64,000 nucleotides of DNA from JALOBO01 sp023228225 (GTDB lineage Bacteria > Bacillota > Clostridia > Christensenellales > UBA1242): NCBI GenBank assembly GCA_041663585.1, contig JBAYMN010000003.1, positions 13,072 through 77,071 on the forward strand. Reading direction: 5' to 3'. The translations under genes were made by a program, and so were the position numbers. A model generated the notes under the pieces. That model worked only from the letters and a program-made list of their open reading frames with translations. It searched no databases and was not told the origin of the DNA. Below, one piece after another: positions 9,508-18,327 of the stretch. The first letter of the stretch is position 1, and the number at the start of each line of letters is the position of its first letter.

Positions 9508-9536
9508 TTGCCAAAACGAAAGTATAATGGTAGAAT
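9508..9536 (+). promoter_or_regulatory. Sigma-A promoter of rpmB
   Basis: TTGCCA at 9508-9513 and TAGAAT at 9531-9536 are separated by exactly 17 nt. They lie about 45 nt upstream of the rpmB start, which itself has AGGAGGTG. Confidence 0.7.
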
Positions 9537-9581
9537 ATTAACCGAATCATAATACATAGAAATTTTTTAGGAGGTGTTATT

Positions 9582-9767
9582 ATGTCAAGAGTATGCGGTA
9601 TTTGTGGAAAAGGCAAAATGAGCGGATATCAAGTCAGCCACTCAAATAAAAAAGCAAACAAAGTGTGGGGTCCTAATGTACAAAAAGTTAAATTAGAGAT
9701 TGATGGCACACCTAAAACTGAATATGTTTGTACAAAATGCTTAAAAACAGTAAAAGATAAAAAATAA
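9582..9767 (+). CDS. rpmB: 50S ribosomal protein L28
   Basis: This 61-residue protein has the typical L28 features: R-V-C-x-I-C-G near the N-terminus, an S-H-S/A-x-KK segment leading to W-x-P-N-x-Q, and a C-terminal C-x-K-C-L-K-T/V region. The two C-x-x-C pairs suggest the zinc-binding form. It sits divergently from fakA and convergently with spoVM, and has its own sigma-A promoter, an AGGAGGTG ribosome binding site and an intrinsic terminator. This makes it one of three plus-strand genes in the window. Confidence 0.97.
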   Translation: MSRVCGICGKGKMSGYQVSHSNKKANKVWGPNVQKVKLEIDGTPKTEYVCTKCLKTVKDKK

Positions 9768-9796
9768 AATGCCTACAAAAAATTAAACAATAGATT

Positions 9797-9823
9797 AAAC
9801 AGGTGAAATTCTCCTGTTTTTTT
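9797..9823 (+). terminator. Intrinsic terminator of rpmB
   Basis: AAACAGG pairs with CCTGTTT over a 9-nt loop and is followed by a T run, 30 nt after the rpmB stop. Confidence 0.75.
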
Positions 9824-9872
9824 GTATTAAATACTATTTATAAGACACAACAAAAAGCGGATTAATTATTTA

Positions 9873-9906
9873 CAAAAATTACGCCAACTAAAAAAGTGGG
9901 CGTAAT
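9873..9906 (-). terminator. Intrinsic terminator of the spoVM-like gene
   Basis: On the minus strand ATTACGCC pairs with GGCGTAAT, followed by TTTTTG. It lies about 33 nt past the stop of the spoVM-like gene, supporting that this micro-gene is a real transcription unit. Confidence 0.7.
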
Positions 9907-9938
9907 ATTAAAATTTTAAATTAAGTAAATTAAATAAA

Positions 9939-10064
9939 TTATTTTATGTGAGCGCTGATATCGTTTGCAGAATTGGTGCAAGCGAGAATCGTTCTTTTTT
10001 TACCCATAAAAAAATTTATTATTCTGGCAATAAATCTAGGTGCCTTAATGCAAATTATTTTCAC
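9939..10064 (-). CDS. spoVM: SpoVM-like spore morphogenesis micropeptide
   Basis: This 41-codon frame starts at GTG 10064 behind an ideal GGAGGTAACA ribosome binding site and ends in TAA followed by a hairpin terminator. Its first 23 or so residues, including IKAPRFIARIINFFMG and then KKR, match the SpoVM pattern: start M-K-x-x-x-I-K-x-P-(K/R)-(F/P), a short amphipathic helix, then G and basic residues. In sporulating Firmicutes SpoVM is a 26-residue peptide that binds the convex forespore membrane and recruits SpoIVA. The location, between rpmB and rpe, is the Bacillus spoVM position. The 15-residue C-terminal tail is longer than usual. A CATATACT at 10102-10109 could be a sigma-E -10 element, but I see no clear -35. 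Confidence 0.8.
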   Translation of the reverse strand: MKIICIKAPRFIARIINFFMGKKRTILACTNSANDISAHIK

Positions 10065-10243
10065 TTGTTACCTCCGCTATAACTATAATTACCGCTATAA
10101 GAGTATATGCAAAGTTTTAACTATTTGTTAAATTTAAAAAGAATAAATAATTAAATAACGTTTAAAGATACTTATTACAATTTATTAACTTTACTTAATT
10201 ATAATAATTTTAATATTATATGTTATATAGTACACATTTTATA

Positions 10244-10267
10244 GTGTATTATAATAATATAATACAC
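10244..10267. terminator. AT-rich inverted repeat after rpe
   Basis: A perfect 10-bp inverted repeat (GTGTATTATA and complement, 4-nt loop) sits a few bases past the rpe stop. It may end the rpe transcript, but it is AT-rich and lacks a clear T run. Confidence 0.35.
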
Positions 10268-10272
10268 AAAAT

Positions 10273-10983
10273 CTATTGTTGCCTAATTTTACCACGTAAA
10301 ACTTCTAATGCTTGTTTTTTATTAGCAGAATTATATATATATGAACCAGAAACTAAAATGTCGGCACCCTGTTCAATTATTATATTAGAATTAAATCTAT
10401 TAATACCTCCATCTACTTCAATTAAATATTTAAGTGAGTTATTTTCTCTATACTTGTTAGCCTGCGATATTTTGTTCAAAGTACTAGTAATAAATTTCTG
10501 CCCACTTAAACCGGGCTTAACACTCATTATAACAAGTAAATCAATTTGACCTACTATATTTTTAATAGCACTAAAACGAGTTTCAGGGTTAATGGCAATC
10601 CCTGCTTTAATACCATATTTCTTAATAGTCTGTAACGCATATATAAGTTGTTTTTCACTTTTATATGCTTCATAGTGCAATGTAATAATATTAGCACCTG
10701 CTTTTTTATATTTGTACAATAAATATGTAGGATTCTTTACCATTAAATGCACATCTAGCGGTAAAGAAGTCATCTTATCATAAAGTTTAACGCGTACATA
10801 ATCCATATCAGTTATATTTTTAAACCCAAATAAACCTTTAAATAAGCCTTTTTCGGTAGATATAAACTTTTTTTGCATAACATCGCAGTGTATAAAATTA
10901 ACATTAAGTTTTTCTAGTTCTTTAATGTATTGTAAATCATTTTCAGCAGGATTTGTAGATACTGATATTTGTATTTCTTTCAT
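10273..10983 (-). CDS. rpe: Ribulose-phosphate 3-epimerase
   Basis: This 236-residue TIM-barrel protein interconverts ribulose-5-phosphate and xylulose-5-phosphate in the pentose phosphate pathway. Catalytic elements are visible: the metal/base motif H-C-D-V-M (usual H-F-D-V-M), LDVHLMV, the SVKPGLSGQKFI phosphate loop (usual SV-PGFGGQ-FI) and EVDGGIN. The sequence is divergent: VMQKKFI replaces VMDGHFV, and the GFKNITDMDYVRVKLYDKM segment is longer than usual. The gene follows rsgA by 18 nt with a GGAAGG site, as in the Bacillus rsgA-rpe-(thiN)-spoVM order. The key residues are retained, so activity is likely. Confidence 0.85.
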   Translation of the reverse strand: MKEIQISVSTNPAENDLQYIKELEKLNVNFIHCDVMQKKFISTEKGLFKGLFGFKNITDMDYVRVKLYDKMTSLPLDVHLMVKNPTYLLYKYKKAGANIITLHYEAYKSEKQLIYALQTIKKYGIKAGIAINPETRFSAIKNIVGQIDLLVIMSVKPGLSGQKFITSTLNKISQANKYRENNSLKYLIEVDGGINRFNSNIIIEQGADILVSGSYIYNSANKKQALEVLRGKIRQQ

Positions 10984-11001
10984 AACTTTCCCTTCCTTAT
11001 A

Positions 11002-11886
11002 TTATAACCATTTATTTTTCCATACTTCTTTTTGCGCTAGATACAATTTTTTATATCTTTCATATCTATTGGTATTAATTTTACCACATTCTACCGCTTT
11101 AATTACTTCACAGCCAGCCTCTACCGTATGAGTACAACTCCTAAATCGGCATTTGTGACTATAATCCTCAAAATCAGCATAATACAATCTTATATCTTCT
11201 GGTTTTAACTCTTTATTCAAATCTAATAGACTAAACCCAGGAGTATCAACTATACAAGCACCACTAGACAGCACAAAAATTTCTGAATGTCTTGTAGTGT
11301 GTTTTCCGCGCTGACTTTTTTCACTTAAACTACCGACAGTTGCTATATCAAAGCCCAGTAAAGCATTTAAAATTGAGGATTTGCCCACCGCAGACTGTCC
11401 CGTTAAAATGGTAACAGAACCAAATTCTAATAATTTGTTAATTTGAATAATTCCTCTATCAAATTTGCTTAAAGCATTCGTTATAATTATTTTATTAACA
11501 GACAAAGTATATTCATCTTTAATAACTTCAACAAGTTTTTCAGGAAGAATATCCGATTTATTTATGCAAATATAAGGAGTAATTTTATTTTCTATGCAAT
11601 TAATTATTATTTTATCTATAAGTAAAAAATCAACTTGCGGAGTAGCCGCTATCACTATAATAACATTATCAATATTAGAAATTAAAGGTCTGATTAAAAT
11701 ATTTTTTCTATTATTTACAGAATTAATTATATATTTATCTTCATTTTCAATTTGACTAAATTCAACATAATCGCCAACGCAAATTCCACGATGTTTCAAA
11801 TTGCCACGCGCAACAGCAAAAAATAATTTGTTATTATTTATTATTGTAAATATTCCATTTTCGGTCTTAATTATTTGACCTTTCAT
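11002..11886 (-). CDS. rsgA: Ribosome small subunit-dependent GTPase RsgA
   Basis: This 294-residue protein is a circularly permuted GTPase that helps 30S subunit maturation. It has an N-terminal OB domain (residues about 1-65), the G4 motif NKSD, G1 GQSAVGKSS near residue 164, G3 DTPGF near 213, and a C-terminal zinc site (C-x5-C with H and a later C, residues about 243-262). The start is ATG 11886 after AAGGAG. The gene sits between rlmN and rpe; the Bacillus order has prpC and prkC between rlmN and rsgA, and both are missing here. Confidence 0.95.
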   Translation of the reverse strand: MKGQIIKTENGIFTIINNNKLFFAVARGNLKHRGICVGDYVEFSQIENEDKYIINSVNNRKNILIRPLISNIDNVIIVIAATPQVDFLLIDKIIINCIENKITPYICINKSDILPEKLVEVIKDEYTLSVNKIIITNALSKFDRGIIQINKLLEFGSVTILTGQSAVGKSSILNALLGFDIATVGSLSEKSQRGKHTTRHSEIFVLSSGACIVDTPGFSLLDLNKELKPEDIRLYYADFEDYSHKCRFRSCTHTVEAGCEVIKAVECGKINTNRYERYKKLYLAQKEVWKNKWL

Positions 11887-11961
11887 TAGTACTCCTTGTT
11901 TTGTATATTGTGTATTATATTAATCAAATACACTTTGTAATGTATTATATGTGGTATAATA

Positions 11962-12999
11962 CTATAAGTTATCGGAAATTACTCGCTTGCGTAATTGACC
12001 GCACGCACCTTCTATGTCGGCGCCCATAGTTCTGCGTAAAGTTGCCGATACTCCCAATTTTATAAGTCCTTTTACAAATTTATATGCTTCGCCTTTCGTT
12101 ACACTTTCTAAATTGTTTTCTTTTACAGAATTTAATCTAATCACATTAATATGACAAATCAAATGTTTACAAATTAAAGCCAATTTACGCATATCTGCAA
12201 TACTATCATTAATATTTTTAATTAGTACATATTCTAGTATAACACGCCTGCCTGTTTTATTTAAATAATATTTTACACTATCCATTAAATCTTTTAAATT
12301 GTGTTTGTTTGCTATTGGCATAATTTTTTTGCGTATTTCATCATCTGCTGCGTGTAACGATATTGTTAGCGTTATGCTAAAACCATCGTCTGCTAACTGT
12401 TTTATTTTGTTAGGTAATCCGCAAGTTGATACCGAAATGTTACGCTGACTTATATTTAATCCATCAGGACTATTAATCAATTTTAAAAATTTAATTGTAT
12501 TATCATAATTATAAAGTGGCTCGCCACTACCCATCATAACAACATTTGTTATTACGCGTTCAAAATTTTGTCCTGCATCGCGGTTTATTGCTATAACTTC
12601 ACCTAAAATTTCACCTGCGGTTAAATTTCGTATAAGTCCGTTTAATCCTGATGCACAAAATACACAGCCCATAGGACAACCTACTTGTGAGGATACACAG
12701 AGCGTTTTACCATATTTGTATTGCATTAAAACCGCTTCTATAATATTTTTGTCCTGTAATTCAAGTATATATTTAACAGTGCCATCTGCTGATACGTATT
12801 TTTTATAAATTTTAACTGGTTGTGCAATGCATTCTTTGGCTAATTTTTTTTTAAGATCATTAGAAATATCCGTTATTTCTGCAAACTCTTTGCCTTTATA
12901 CAGCGAATCAAATACTTGTTTAGCCCTAAACTTTTGATCTGTAAAGCGGACAAGCAATTCGGAAAGTTCATTTAAACTCAAATCTAATAAATTTATCAT
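11962..12999 (-). CDS. rlmN: Dual-specificity 23S rRNA/tRNA adenine C2-methyltransferase RlmN
   Basis: This 345-residue radical-SAM enzyme methylates A2503 of 23S rRNA and A37 of some tRNAs. It shows the CxxxCxxC cluster motif (CPMGCVFC near residue 108), the GSGEPLYN SAM-binding motif, and the C-terminal resolving cysteine in EGACGQLR. Its start overlaps the end of rsmB by 4 nt (ATGA), so the two are translationally coupled. Length and motif order are normal. Confidence 0.97.
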   Translation of the reverse strand: MINLLDLSLNELSELLVRFTDQKFRAKQVFDSLYKGKEFAEITDISNDLKKKLAKECIAQPVKIYKKYVSADGTVKYILELQDKNIIEAVLMQYKYGKTLCVSSQVGCPMGCVFCASGLNGLIRNLTAGEILGEVIAINRDAGQNFERVITNVVMMGSGEPLYNYDNTIKFLKLINSPDGLNISQRNISVSTCGLPNKIKQLADDGFSITLTISLHAADDEIRKKIMPIANKHNLKDLMDSVKYYLNKTGRRVILEYVLIKNINDSIADMRKLALICKHLICHINVIRLNSVKENNLESVTKGEAYKFVKGLIKLGVSATLRRTMGADIEGACGQLRKRVISDNL

Positions 13000-14321
13000 A
13001 GTTTTCTCAGCCTCGCCATAAAAAAGCCTTCATCACTATCAATATTAGCAAAAAGTTGTAAATAAGGTTCGCCTCGTATTTCTTTTTTTAAAGATAAATC
13101 TTTCACATATAATACCTTTTTAAAAACACTAATGTTTTCTGCTTTAAAATCTAAATGCCGGCTTAAAAATGTATCAACAATATCTTCGTTTTCCTGTGGC
13201 AAGATTGTACAAGTTGAATACAATAAGCAACCACCAGTTTTTACATATTTTGACGCAGTATTCATGATGCTAGCCTGTAAAGCCGTAAGTTCGTCAATAC
13301 TTTCAGCGTTTCTATTCAATAAAATGTCTGCTTTTTTGCCTGCGACACCAAGCCCACTACAAGGAACATCAGTTAGAACACAATCAAATTTTTCTTTATA
13401 ATTTTCATCATATTTAGTAGCATCTTTAACCACCGCGAAAACATTTGCGTTCATTCGTTTACAATATGAGTTAATAAGATTTACCCTATGTTCGTAAATA
13501 TCCCACGCTGTAACGACAGCACCTAATTCGCTTAAATACACGCTTTTACCACCCGGAGCAGCACAAACATCTAAAACCTTTTCTCCGCTTTTAATGTTAA
13601 GCGTATGACACACTGTCATAGAGCCTGCTGATTGTACTGTATAAAGCGGATTAAAATCTTGATGCTCTTTAATTTGTCGGTAATTAACATAATAACCATT
13701 TACATTAGATTTTTCAAAAGGAATATGATTAGAATTTAATAACTTTTCAAATTCTAATGCTGTAATTTTAAATTTATTAACGCGTATGTGAGTTTTATGT
13801 TCTCCTCTTTCCAAAATTTTTTCTAAAAAATCGGTTGGATATGCTTTTAATAATTTTTCTATAATCCATTCGGGATAACTATACTTTGTGCTTAAATGCG
13901 TTTGCACGGTTGTGTTTTCATCTTCGGTCGGAAATAAATATGCGTTTTTATTAGAGCATACTTTTTTCAGTACCGCATTAATAAAGCCTGACATACCTTG
14001 TTTGCCAAGTGTTTTTGTTAGTTCGGTAATTTCATTGCATACAGCATAATCTGGCACTGAATTTAAAAATAATAAGCAATAAATACCGATTTTAAGCATA
14101 ATATCCGCTGACAGTTTAGGTTTTTTAAGTGCTAAAATACTAATAATATTATCAAGTTCAAGATTATGCTGTACAACGCCATAAACAATTTTTGTTATAA
14201 TTTTACTTTCTTCATCGTTAATATTAAGAGCATTATTAAGTTCTATTTGCAAATAAGCGCCATCTTTAAGCACTTTAAATAAAATATTATATGCGGTATG
14301 AAAATAATTACACTTTTGCAT
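12996..14321 (-). CDS. rsmB: 16S rRNA m5C967 methyltransferase RsmB
   Basis: This 441-residue protein has an N-terminal NusB-like RNA-binding domain (residues 1 to about 130) and a C-terminal Rossmann methyltransferase domain. Motifs seen: the SAM loop VCAAPGGKS, catalytic DVPCSGLG, and the second cysteine in LLYSTCTILPQENE. It makes m5C in 16S rRNA. The start overlaps the fmt end by 14 nt and its stop overlaps the rlmN start, within the run def-fmt-rsmB-rlmN-rsgA-rpe. Confidence 0.95.
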   Translation of the reverse strand: MQKCNYFHTAYNILFKVLKDGAYLQIELNNALNINDEESKIITKIVYGVVQHNLELDNIISILALKKPKLSADIMLKIGIYCLLFLNSVPDYAVCNEITELTKTLGKQGMSGFINAVLKKVCSNKNAYLFPTEDENTTVQTHLSTKYSYPEWIIEKLLKAYPTDFLEKILERGEHKTHIRVNKFKITALEFEKLLNSNHIPFEKSNVNGYYVNYRQIKEHQDFNPLYTVQSAGSMTVCHTLNIKSGEKVLDVCAAPGGKSVYLSELGAVVTAWDIYEHRVNLINSYCKRMNANVFAVVKDATKYDENYKEKFDCVLTDVPCSGLGVAGKKADILLNRNAESIDELTALQASIMNTASKYVKTGGCLLYSTCTILPQENEDIVDTFLSRHLDFKAENISVFKKVLYVKDLSLKKEIRGEPYLQLFANIDSDEGFFMARLRKL

Positions 14322-15270
14322 TTACTGCACCCAACATTTCACCAGCATTTATTTTATGCCCAAGTAAATATTGTTCCGAAAGCATTTTCTTACCGTTTTG
14401 CACTTGAATTTGTTTAAGTTTTACTATCTTACCATCTCCGCACTTAACAAAAAGCCCTTGTTTAAAATTAGCAAGTATAATCTGCCCGTTTAAAGCGGTA
14501 ACAAACTTGTCAAAATTTAAATTAGCACATTCTGCTTTAAATACTTTAAGTATACCGCCATTTAAAATTGTAAATGCAGTAGGAAAAGGATTCATTCCGC
14601 GCACAAAGTTTACAACATCTACTGCACTCAAATTAAAGTCAATTTGAGCATCTTCTTTTTTAATCATAGGAAAATAAGACATTTCTTCATGATTTTGCGA
14701 AACATATTTTACTGTGCAATTTTCAATTTGTGACAGTGCGTTTAAAAGTAGTTCCGGGGCAAAATTGCTAAGTTTATTATAAAGTTCGCCTGCGGTTTCG
14801 ATATCACCGACTGGCAGTTCTTTTTGCAGTATTATGTCGCCAGTATCTACACCAAGTTCGGTTTTCATAATTGTAATCCCACTAACTTTTTCGCCTTTAA
14901 TAACCGCCCATTGAATTGGTGCAGCACCCCTAAACTTTGGCAGTAGCGAAGCATGTACATTAATAATACCAAATTTTGCAATATCTAAAATACACTGTCT
15001 TAAAATTTGTCCATAAGCGGCAGTTATCATAATATCTGGCTGTAAATTAGTTAAATCTTGCGTGCCTTCTTTTGATATTCTAGCATATTGTAGTACCGGA
15101 ATATTATTTTCTAACGCTACTTTTTTTATAGGAGAAAATTCTATTTTTTTATTGCGTCCAGATGGCTTGTCCGGCTGTGTTACAACCGCTACTACTTTAT
15201 GTTTAGAATTTATAAGTGCTTTAAGGCAAGGTACACCAAAATCCGGAGTTCCTAAAAATACTATTTTCAT
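14308..15270 (-). CDS. fmt: Methionyl-tRNA formyltransferase
   Basis: This 320-residue enzyme formylates Met-tRNA(fMet) for translation initiation. It has MKIVFLGTPDFGVPCL at the N-terminus, the catalytic region INVHASLLPKFRGAAPIQWA (N, H and D residues of the formyltransferase fold), GVDTGDI, and a C-terminal OB-like tRNA-binding domain. It overlaps def by 4 nt, so formylation and deformylation enzymes are made together. Confidence 0.97.
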   Translation of the reverse strand: MKIVFLGTPDFGVPCLKALINSKHKVVAVVTQPDKPSGRNKKIEFSPIKKVALENNIPVLQYARISKEGTQDLTNLQPDIMITAAYGQILRQCILDIAKFGIINVHASLLPKFRGAAPIQWAVIKGEKVSGITIMKTELGVDTGDIILQKELPVGDIETAGELYNKLSNFAPELLLNALSQIENCTVKYVSQNHEEMSYFPMIKKEDAQIDFNLSAVDVVNFVRGMNPFPTAFTILNGGILKVFKAECANLNFDKFVTALNGQIILANFKQGLFVKCGDGKIVKLKQIQVQNGKKMLSEQYLLGHKINAGEMLGAVNAKV

Positions 15271-15719
15271 TCTTTCGCCTCTTTCGTCATTTTATCAACA
15301 AACAATATACCGTTAAGATGGTCAATTTCATGACATATGGCACGAGCAAGCATTTCGTATGCAGTTAACTCATAAAAAATACCATTGCGGTCTTGCGCTC
15401 TAACAACAACCTTTTTAGGTCTATCAACATATCCATATTTGCCGGGAAAACTCAAACAACCTTCTACACCATTAATATTGCCCGATGTTTTTAAAATTTC
15501 GGGATTAACTAATTCCAAATATTGCCCGTCTGCCTCTACAATAGCCACTCTTTTATTAATTCCAACTTGCGGAGCAGCAAGACCTGCACCATCATTATGT
15601 TGCATAGTATCTTTCATATCATCTATAAGTTGTTTAAGCCCATCATCAAATATTGTAGCAGGTCTGCAAACTATTCTTAAAATTGGATCATTAGATAGCA
15701 AAATTTTACGAGTTGCCAA
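15267..15719 (-). CDS. def: Peptide deformylase
   Basis: This 150-residue metalloenzyme removes the N-formyl group from nascent proteins. All three motifs are present: GAGLAAPQVG, EGCLSFPG with the metal cysteine, and CHEIDHLNG with the two metal histidines and the catalytic glutamate. The start is a TTG at 15719, placed 7 nt after AAAGGAG; an ATG lying between them is in another frame. The gene precedes fmt in the operon. Confidence 0.96.
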   Translation of the reverse strand: MATRKILLSNDPILRIVCRPATIFDDGLKQLIDDMKDTMQHNDGAGLAAPQVGINKRVAIVEADGQYLELVNPEILKTSGNINGVEGCLSFPGKYGYVDRPKKVVVRAQDRNGIFYELTAYEMLARAICHEIDHLNGILFVDKMTKEAKE

Positions 15720-15802
15720 TTCATATCTCCTTTAATTAATATCTAAATAATTGTATAATAAATTTTTAATTTTGTCTATTTTAATTATTGTTTATTTTAT
15801 TA

Positions 15803-18019
15803 TTAAGACAAACTTTGTGGATTTATTTCCACAAAAATATTCATATCTGATACTTTTACTCTATTCGCAATTTTATAAACCAAATCTGTAACTTCAATTT
15901 GTCGTTCAGGTTTTATTCGCATAAGTATTTGATATCTATATTTTTTTTCTATACGAGTAAGTGGCGATTTCATTGCTTCCATATAAATAAATTCTTTTTC
16001 ATAATCCTTTTTAACTTGATTTAGCATATTTTTTGCTTCCATAGTTTTTTGTCTTGCCAAATCTTCGTTTTCAGAAGAAATTAATACTCTTATTATGCGT
16101 GAAAAAGGCGGAAACGCGGTAACTTCACGCATATTTATTTCCTTATCAAAGAAATGCTTGTAGTCATAATTCGCCACAAATTTATACACATAATGTCTTG
16201 GCGAATAAGTTTGTAGAATAACCTTTCCCACCTTTTCATCACGACCTGCGCGTCCAGAAACCTGTGTAATAAGTTGAAAGGTGCGTTCTGTGCTTCTATA
16301 ATCGGTAAAATGCAGGCTTAAATCCGCATCAATAATACCAACAACTGTTACATTTTTAAAATCGTGTCCTTTTGCAATCATTTGTGTACCAACGAGTATT
16401 GCGGGCTTAGTATTAGCAAATGCCGACAAAATTTGAAAATGTGCATTTTTGCTTTGCGTAGTGTCGTTATCCATTCTAAATATTTTAACATTAGGAAAAA
16501 GTTCTTTAAGTTCCTTTGCTACTCTTTGTGTGCCTATTGCACCTTGCCTGATATGACTACTGCCACACTGTGGACAAATATCTAGCATTTTATATCGGCG
16601 ACTGCAATAATGGCACTTTAATTGTTCTTCGGATTTATGGTAAACAAGCGACACATCGCAATCTTCACATTTTGCAACATAACCACATTCAATGCAACGT
16701 ACAAATGATGCAAAACCACGTCTATTTATAAATATCATTGCTTGGTTATTATTTTTAATGCACTCAGTTAATTCTTTAATTAGTGCAACAGAAAAAATGC
16801 CGTTGTTACCCGCACGCATTTCGGACATCATATCAACAATTTGAATTGCGGGCATACTATGCTTATTAATCCTTAATGGCAATTCAAGCAAATTATATTG
16901 ACCATTTTTTGTCTTATAATAACTGTCAACCGATGGTGTAGCACTGCCTAAAAGAATCGGACAGGCGTTGTATTTAGCCCTAAAAGTTGCAATATCATGC
17001 GTAAAATAACGCGGATTGCTTTCGCTAGCATATGTAGATTCGTGTTCTTCATCAATAATAATTAAACCAATATTATTTAGCGGTGCAAAAACTGCCGAGC
17101 GAGCCCCGATTGCAATTTTGGCCTGCCCATTTAAAAGTCTATTCCATTCATCGTAGCGTTCGCCATCTGATAGCCCACTATGAAGTATTGCCACGGAATC
17201 ACCAAACCTAGTTTTAAATCTATTAAATAATAGCGGGGTGAGTGAAATTTCGGGAACAAGCATAATTGCAGTCTTTCCACATTCAATAAAATGCTGTATA
17301 CATCTTATGTATATTTCGGTTTTACCACTACCTGTAACCCCGTGCAATAAATATGTATTATGCTCAGTATCATTTGTTATTTTATCAACAACCGCTTGTT
17401 GCATATCGGTAAGTTTTATATTTTGCTTTTCCGCTTCTATTTCTGATGAATACGGAGTGCGATTAACACAAATTTCACGGGATATAAGTACTTTCATATT
17501 TAAAAATTTTTTAACAGCGGACAGCGAAAAATTAGCATTTAAATATGTGATATCAGATTCGCAATTTGGCTGAATTAATAAGTATTTTAACAAACTTATT
17601 TGAGAAATTGCATTTTTGCGTAAAGAATTAACCACTTCATCAATATTTATACCTGAATTAATGGTTACAATTGTTTTTTTCAATTGTTTTACTTGTCCGC
17701 CACGCATTTTTGCGGGAATAAATAGCCTAAGAACATCTACTTTTCGTAAATTATACTCATTTGTCATAAATTCCATAAGTGCAAGCATTTCTTCGGAAAT
17801 GACTGCGGTATTATCTAATATTTTGATTATAGATTTGAGTTTTTCTTTTTTAACTTCACTTGTATCAGTAATGTTTATGACATAGCCTTCAATGGTTCGA
17901 GGACCAAAACTTACAAGTACTCGCATGCCCTTTTGCACAAAAAATCCATCTTCAATTTTGTAATCAAAGATTTTATCAACCTCACTATTAGCAATATCTA
18001 CAATGACTTGTGCAATCAT
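15803..18019 (-). CDS. priA: Primosomal protein N' (replication restart helicase PriA)
   Basis: This 738-residue superfamily-2 helicase reloads the replisome at stalled forks. It has an N-terminal DNA 3'-end-binding domain (1-105), Walker A GVTGSGKTE near residue 231, DEEH (IIDEEHEST), and GSATPS. A zinc cluster of eight cysteines (C-x2-C, C-x2-C, C-x2-C, C-x2-C) follows around residues 440-490, then helicase motifs V-VI (VGTQMIAKGHDF, QVSGRAGR). The gene is upstream of def-fmt, as in Bacillus, and downstream of rpoZ. coaBC, usually between rpoZ and priA, is absent. Confidence 0.97.
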   Translation of the reverse strand: MIAQVIVDIANSEVDKIFDYKIEDGFFVQKGMRVLVSFGPRTIEGYVINITDTSEVKKEKLKSIIKILDNTAVISEEMLALMEFMTNEYNLRKVDVLRLFIPAKMRGGQVKQLKKTIVTINSGINIDEVVNSLRKNAISQISLLKYLLIQPNCESDITYLNANFSLSAVKKFLNMKVLISREICVNRTPYSSEIEAEKQNIKLTDMQQAVVDKITNDTEHNTYLLHGVTGSGKTEIYIRCIQHFIECGKTAIMLVPEISLTPLLFNRFKTRFGDSVAILHSGLSDGERYDEWNRLLNGQAKIAIGARSAVFAPLNNIGLIIIDEEHESTYASESNPRYFTHDIATFRAKYNACPILLGSATPSVDSYYKTKNGQYNLLELPLRINKHSMPAIQIVDMMSEMRAGNNGIFSVALIKELTECIKNNNQAMIFINRRGFASFVRCIECGYVAKCEDCDVSLVYHKSEEQLKCHYCSRRYKMLDICPQCGSSHIRQGAIGTQRVAKELKELFPNVKIFRMDNDTTQSKNAHFQILSAFANTKPAILVGTQMIAKGHDFKNVTVVGIIDADLSLHFTDYRSTERTFQLITQVSGRAGRDEKVGKVILQTYSPRHYVYKFVANYDYKHFFDKEINMREVTAFPPFSRIIRVLISSENEDLARQKTMEAKNMLNQVKKDYEKEFIYMEAMKSPLTRIEKKYRYQILMRIKPERQIEVTDLVYKIANRVKVSDMNIFVEINPQSLS

Positions 18020-18033
18020 AACCCCTCTTAATA

Positions 18034-18081
18034 AAAAAATCTATTACTGTAAGGTCACCACCTGTTTGTAATAGAATTTTT
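18034..18081 (-). terminator. Hairpin between rpoZ and priA
   Basis: TCTATTAC pairs with GTAATAGA, extended by A/T pairs, around a 20-nt loop between the rpoZ stop and the priA start. It may be a partial terminator or processing site separating omega from the downstream operon. Confidence 0.45.
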
Positions 18082-18096
18082 GGTTATTTAAATAAA

Positions 18097-18291
18097 TTAT
18101 TCCTCAACAATTACAACTTTATCTTTATAAACTTCATCGGCGGCAATAGATATTTCTTTTAATTCGGAATTTAAAAGCATTTCAGGCATATTTTTTTGAA
18201 TTTCTTTTGCCCTTTTTGCCACAATACATACAAGTTTATAACGGTTTCCTAGTTTGTCGATCAGTTTATCAATGGGCGGATATATCATCAT
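18097..18291 (-). CDS. rpoZ: RNA polymerase omega subunit
   Basis: This 64-residue protein has the omega core pattern: YPPIDKL near the N-terminus, N-R-Y-K-L-V-x-x-x-A-K-R-A (family form 'SRYTLVIAAAKRAR'), then a short acidic C-terminal tail. It stabilises the beta-prime subunit of RNA polymerase. It sits upstream of priA as in other Firmicutes; gmk, its usual upstream neighbour, is not here. It has its own strong promoter at 18328-18356. Confidence 0.92.
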   Translation of the reverse strand: MMIYPPIDKLIDKLGNRYKLVCIVAKRAKEIQKNMPEMLLNSELKEISIAADEVYKDKVVIVEE

Positions 18292-18327
18292 AAAAATTAT
18301 ACCTTCTTTTATTCTATAAACTAAACA

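Noticed and set aside
13132..13401. Plus-strand 89-residue frame
   Set aside because: Antisense to rsmB, without a start site or similarity.
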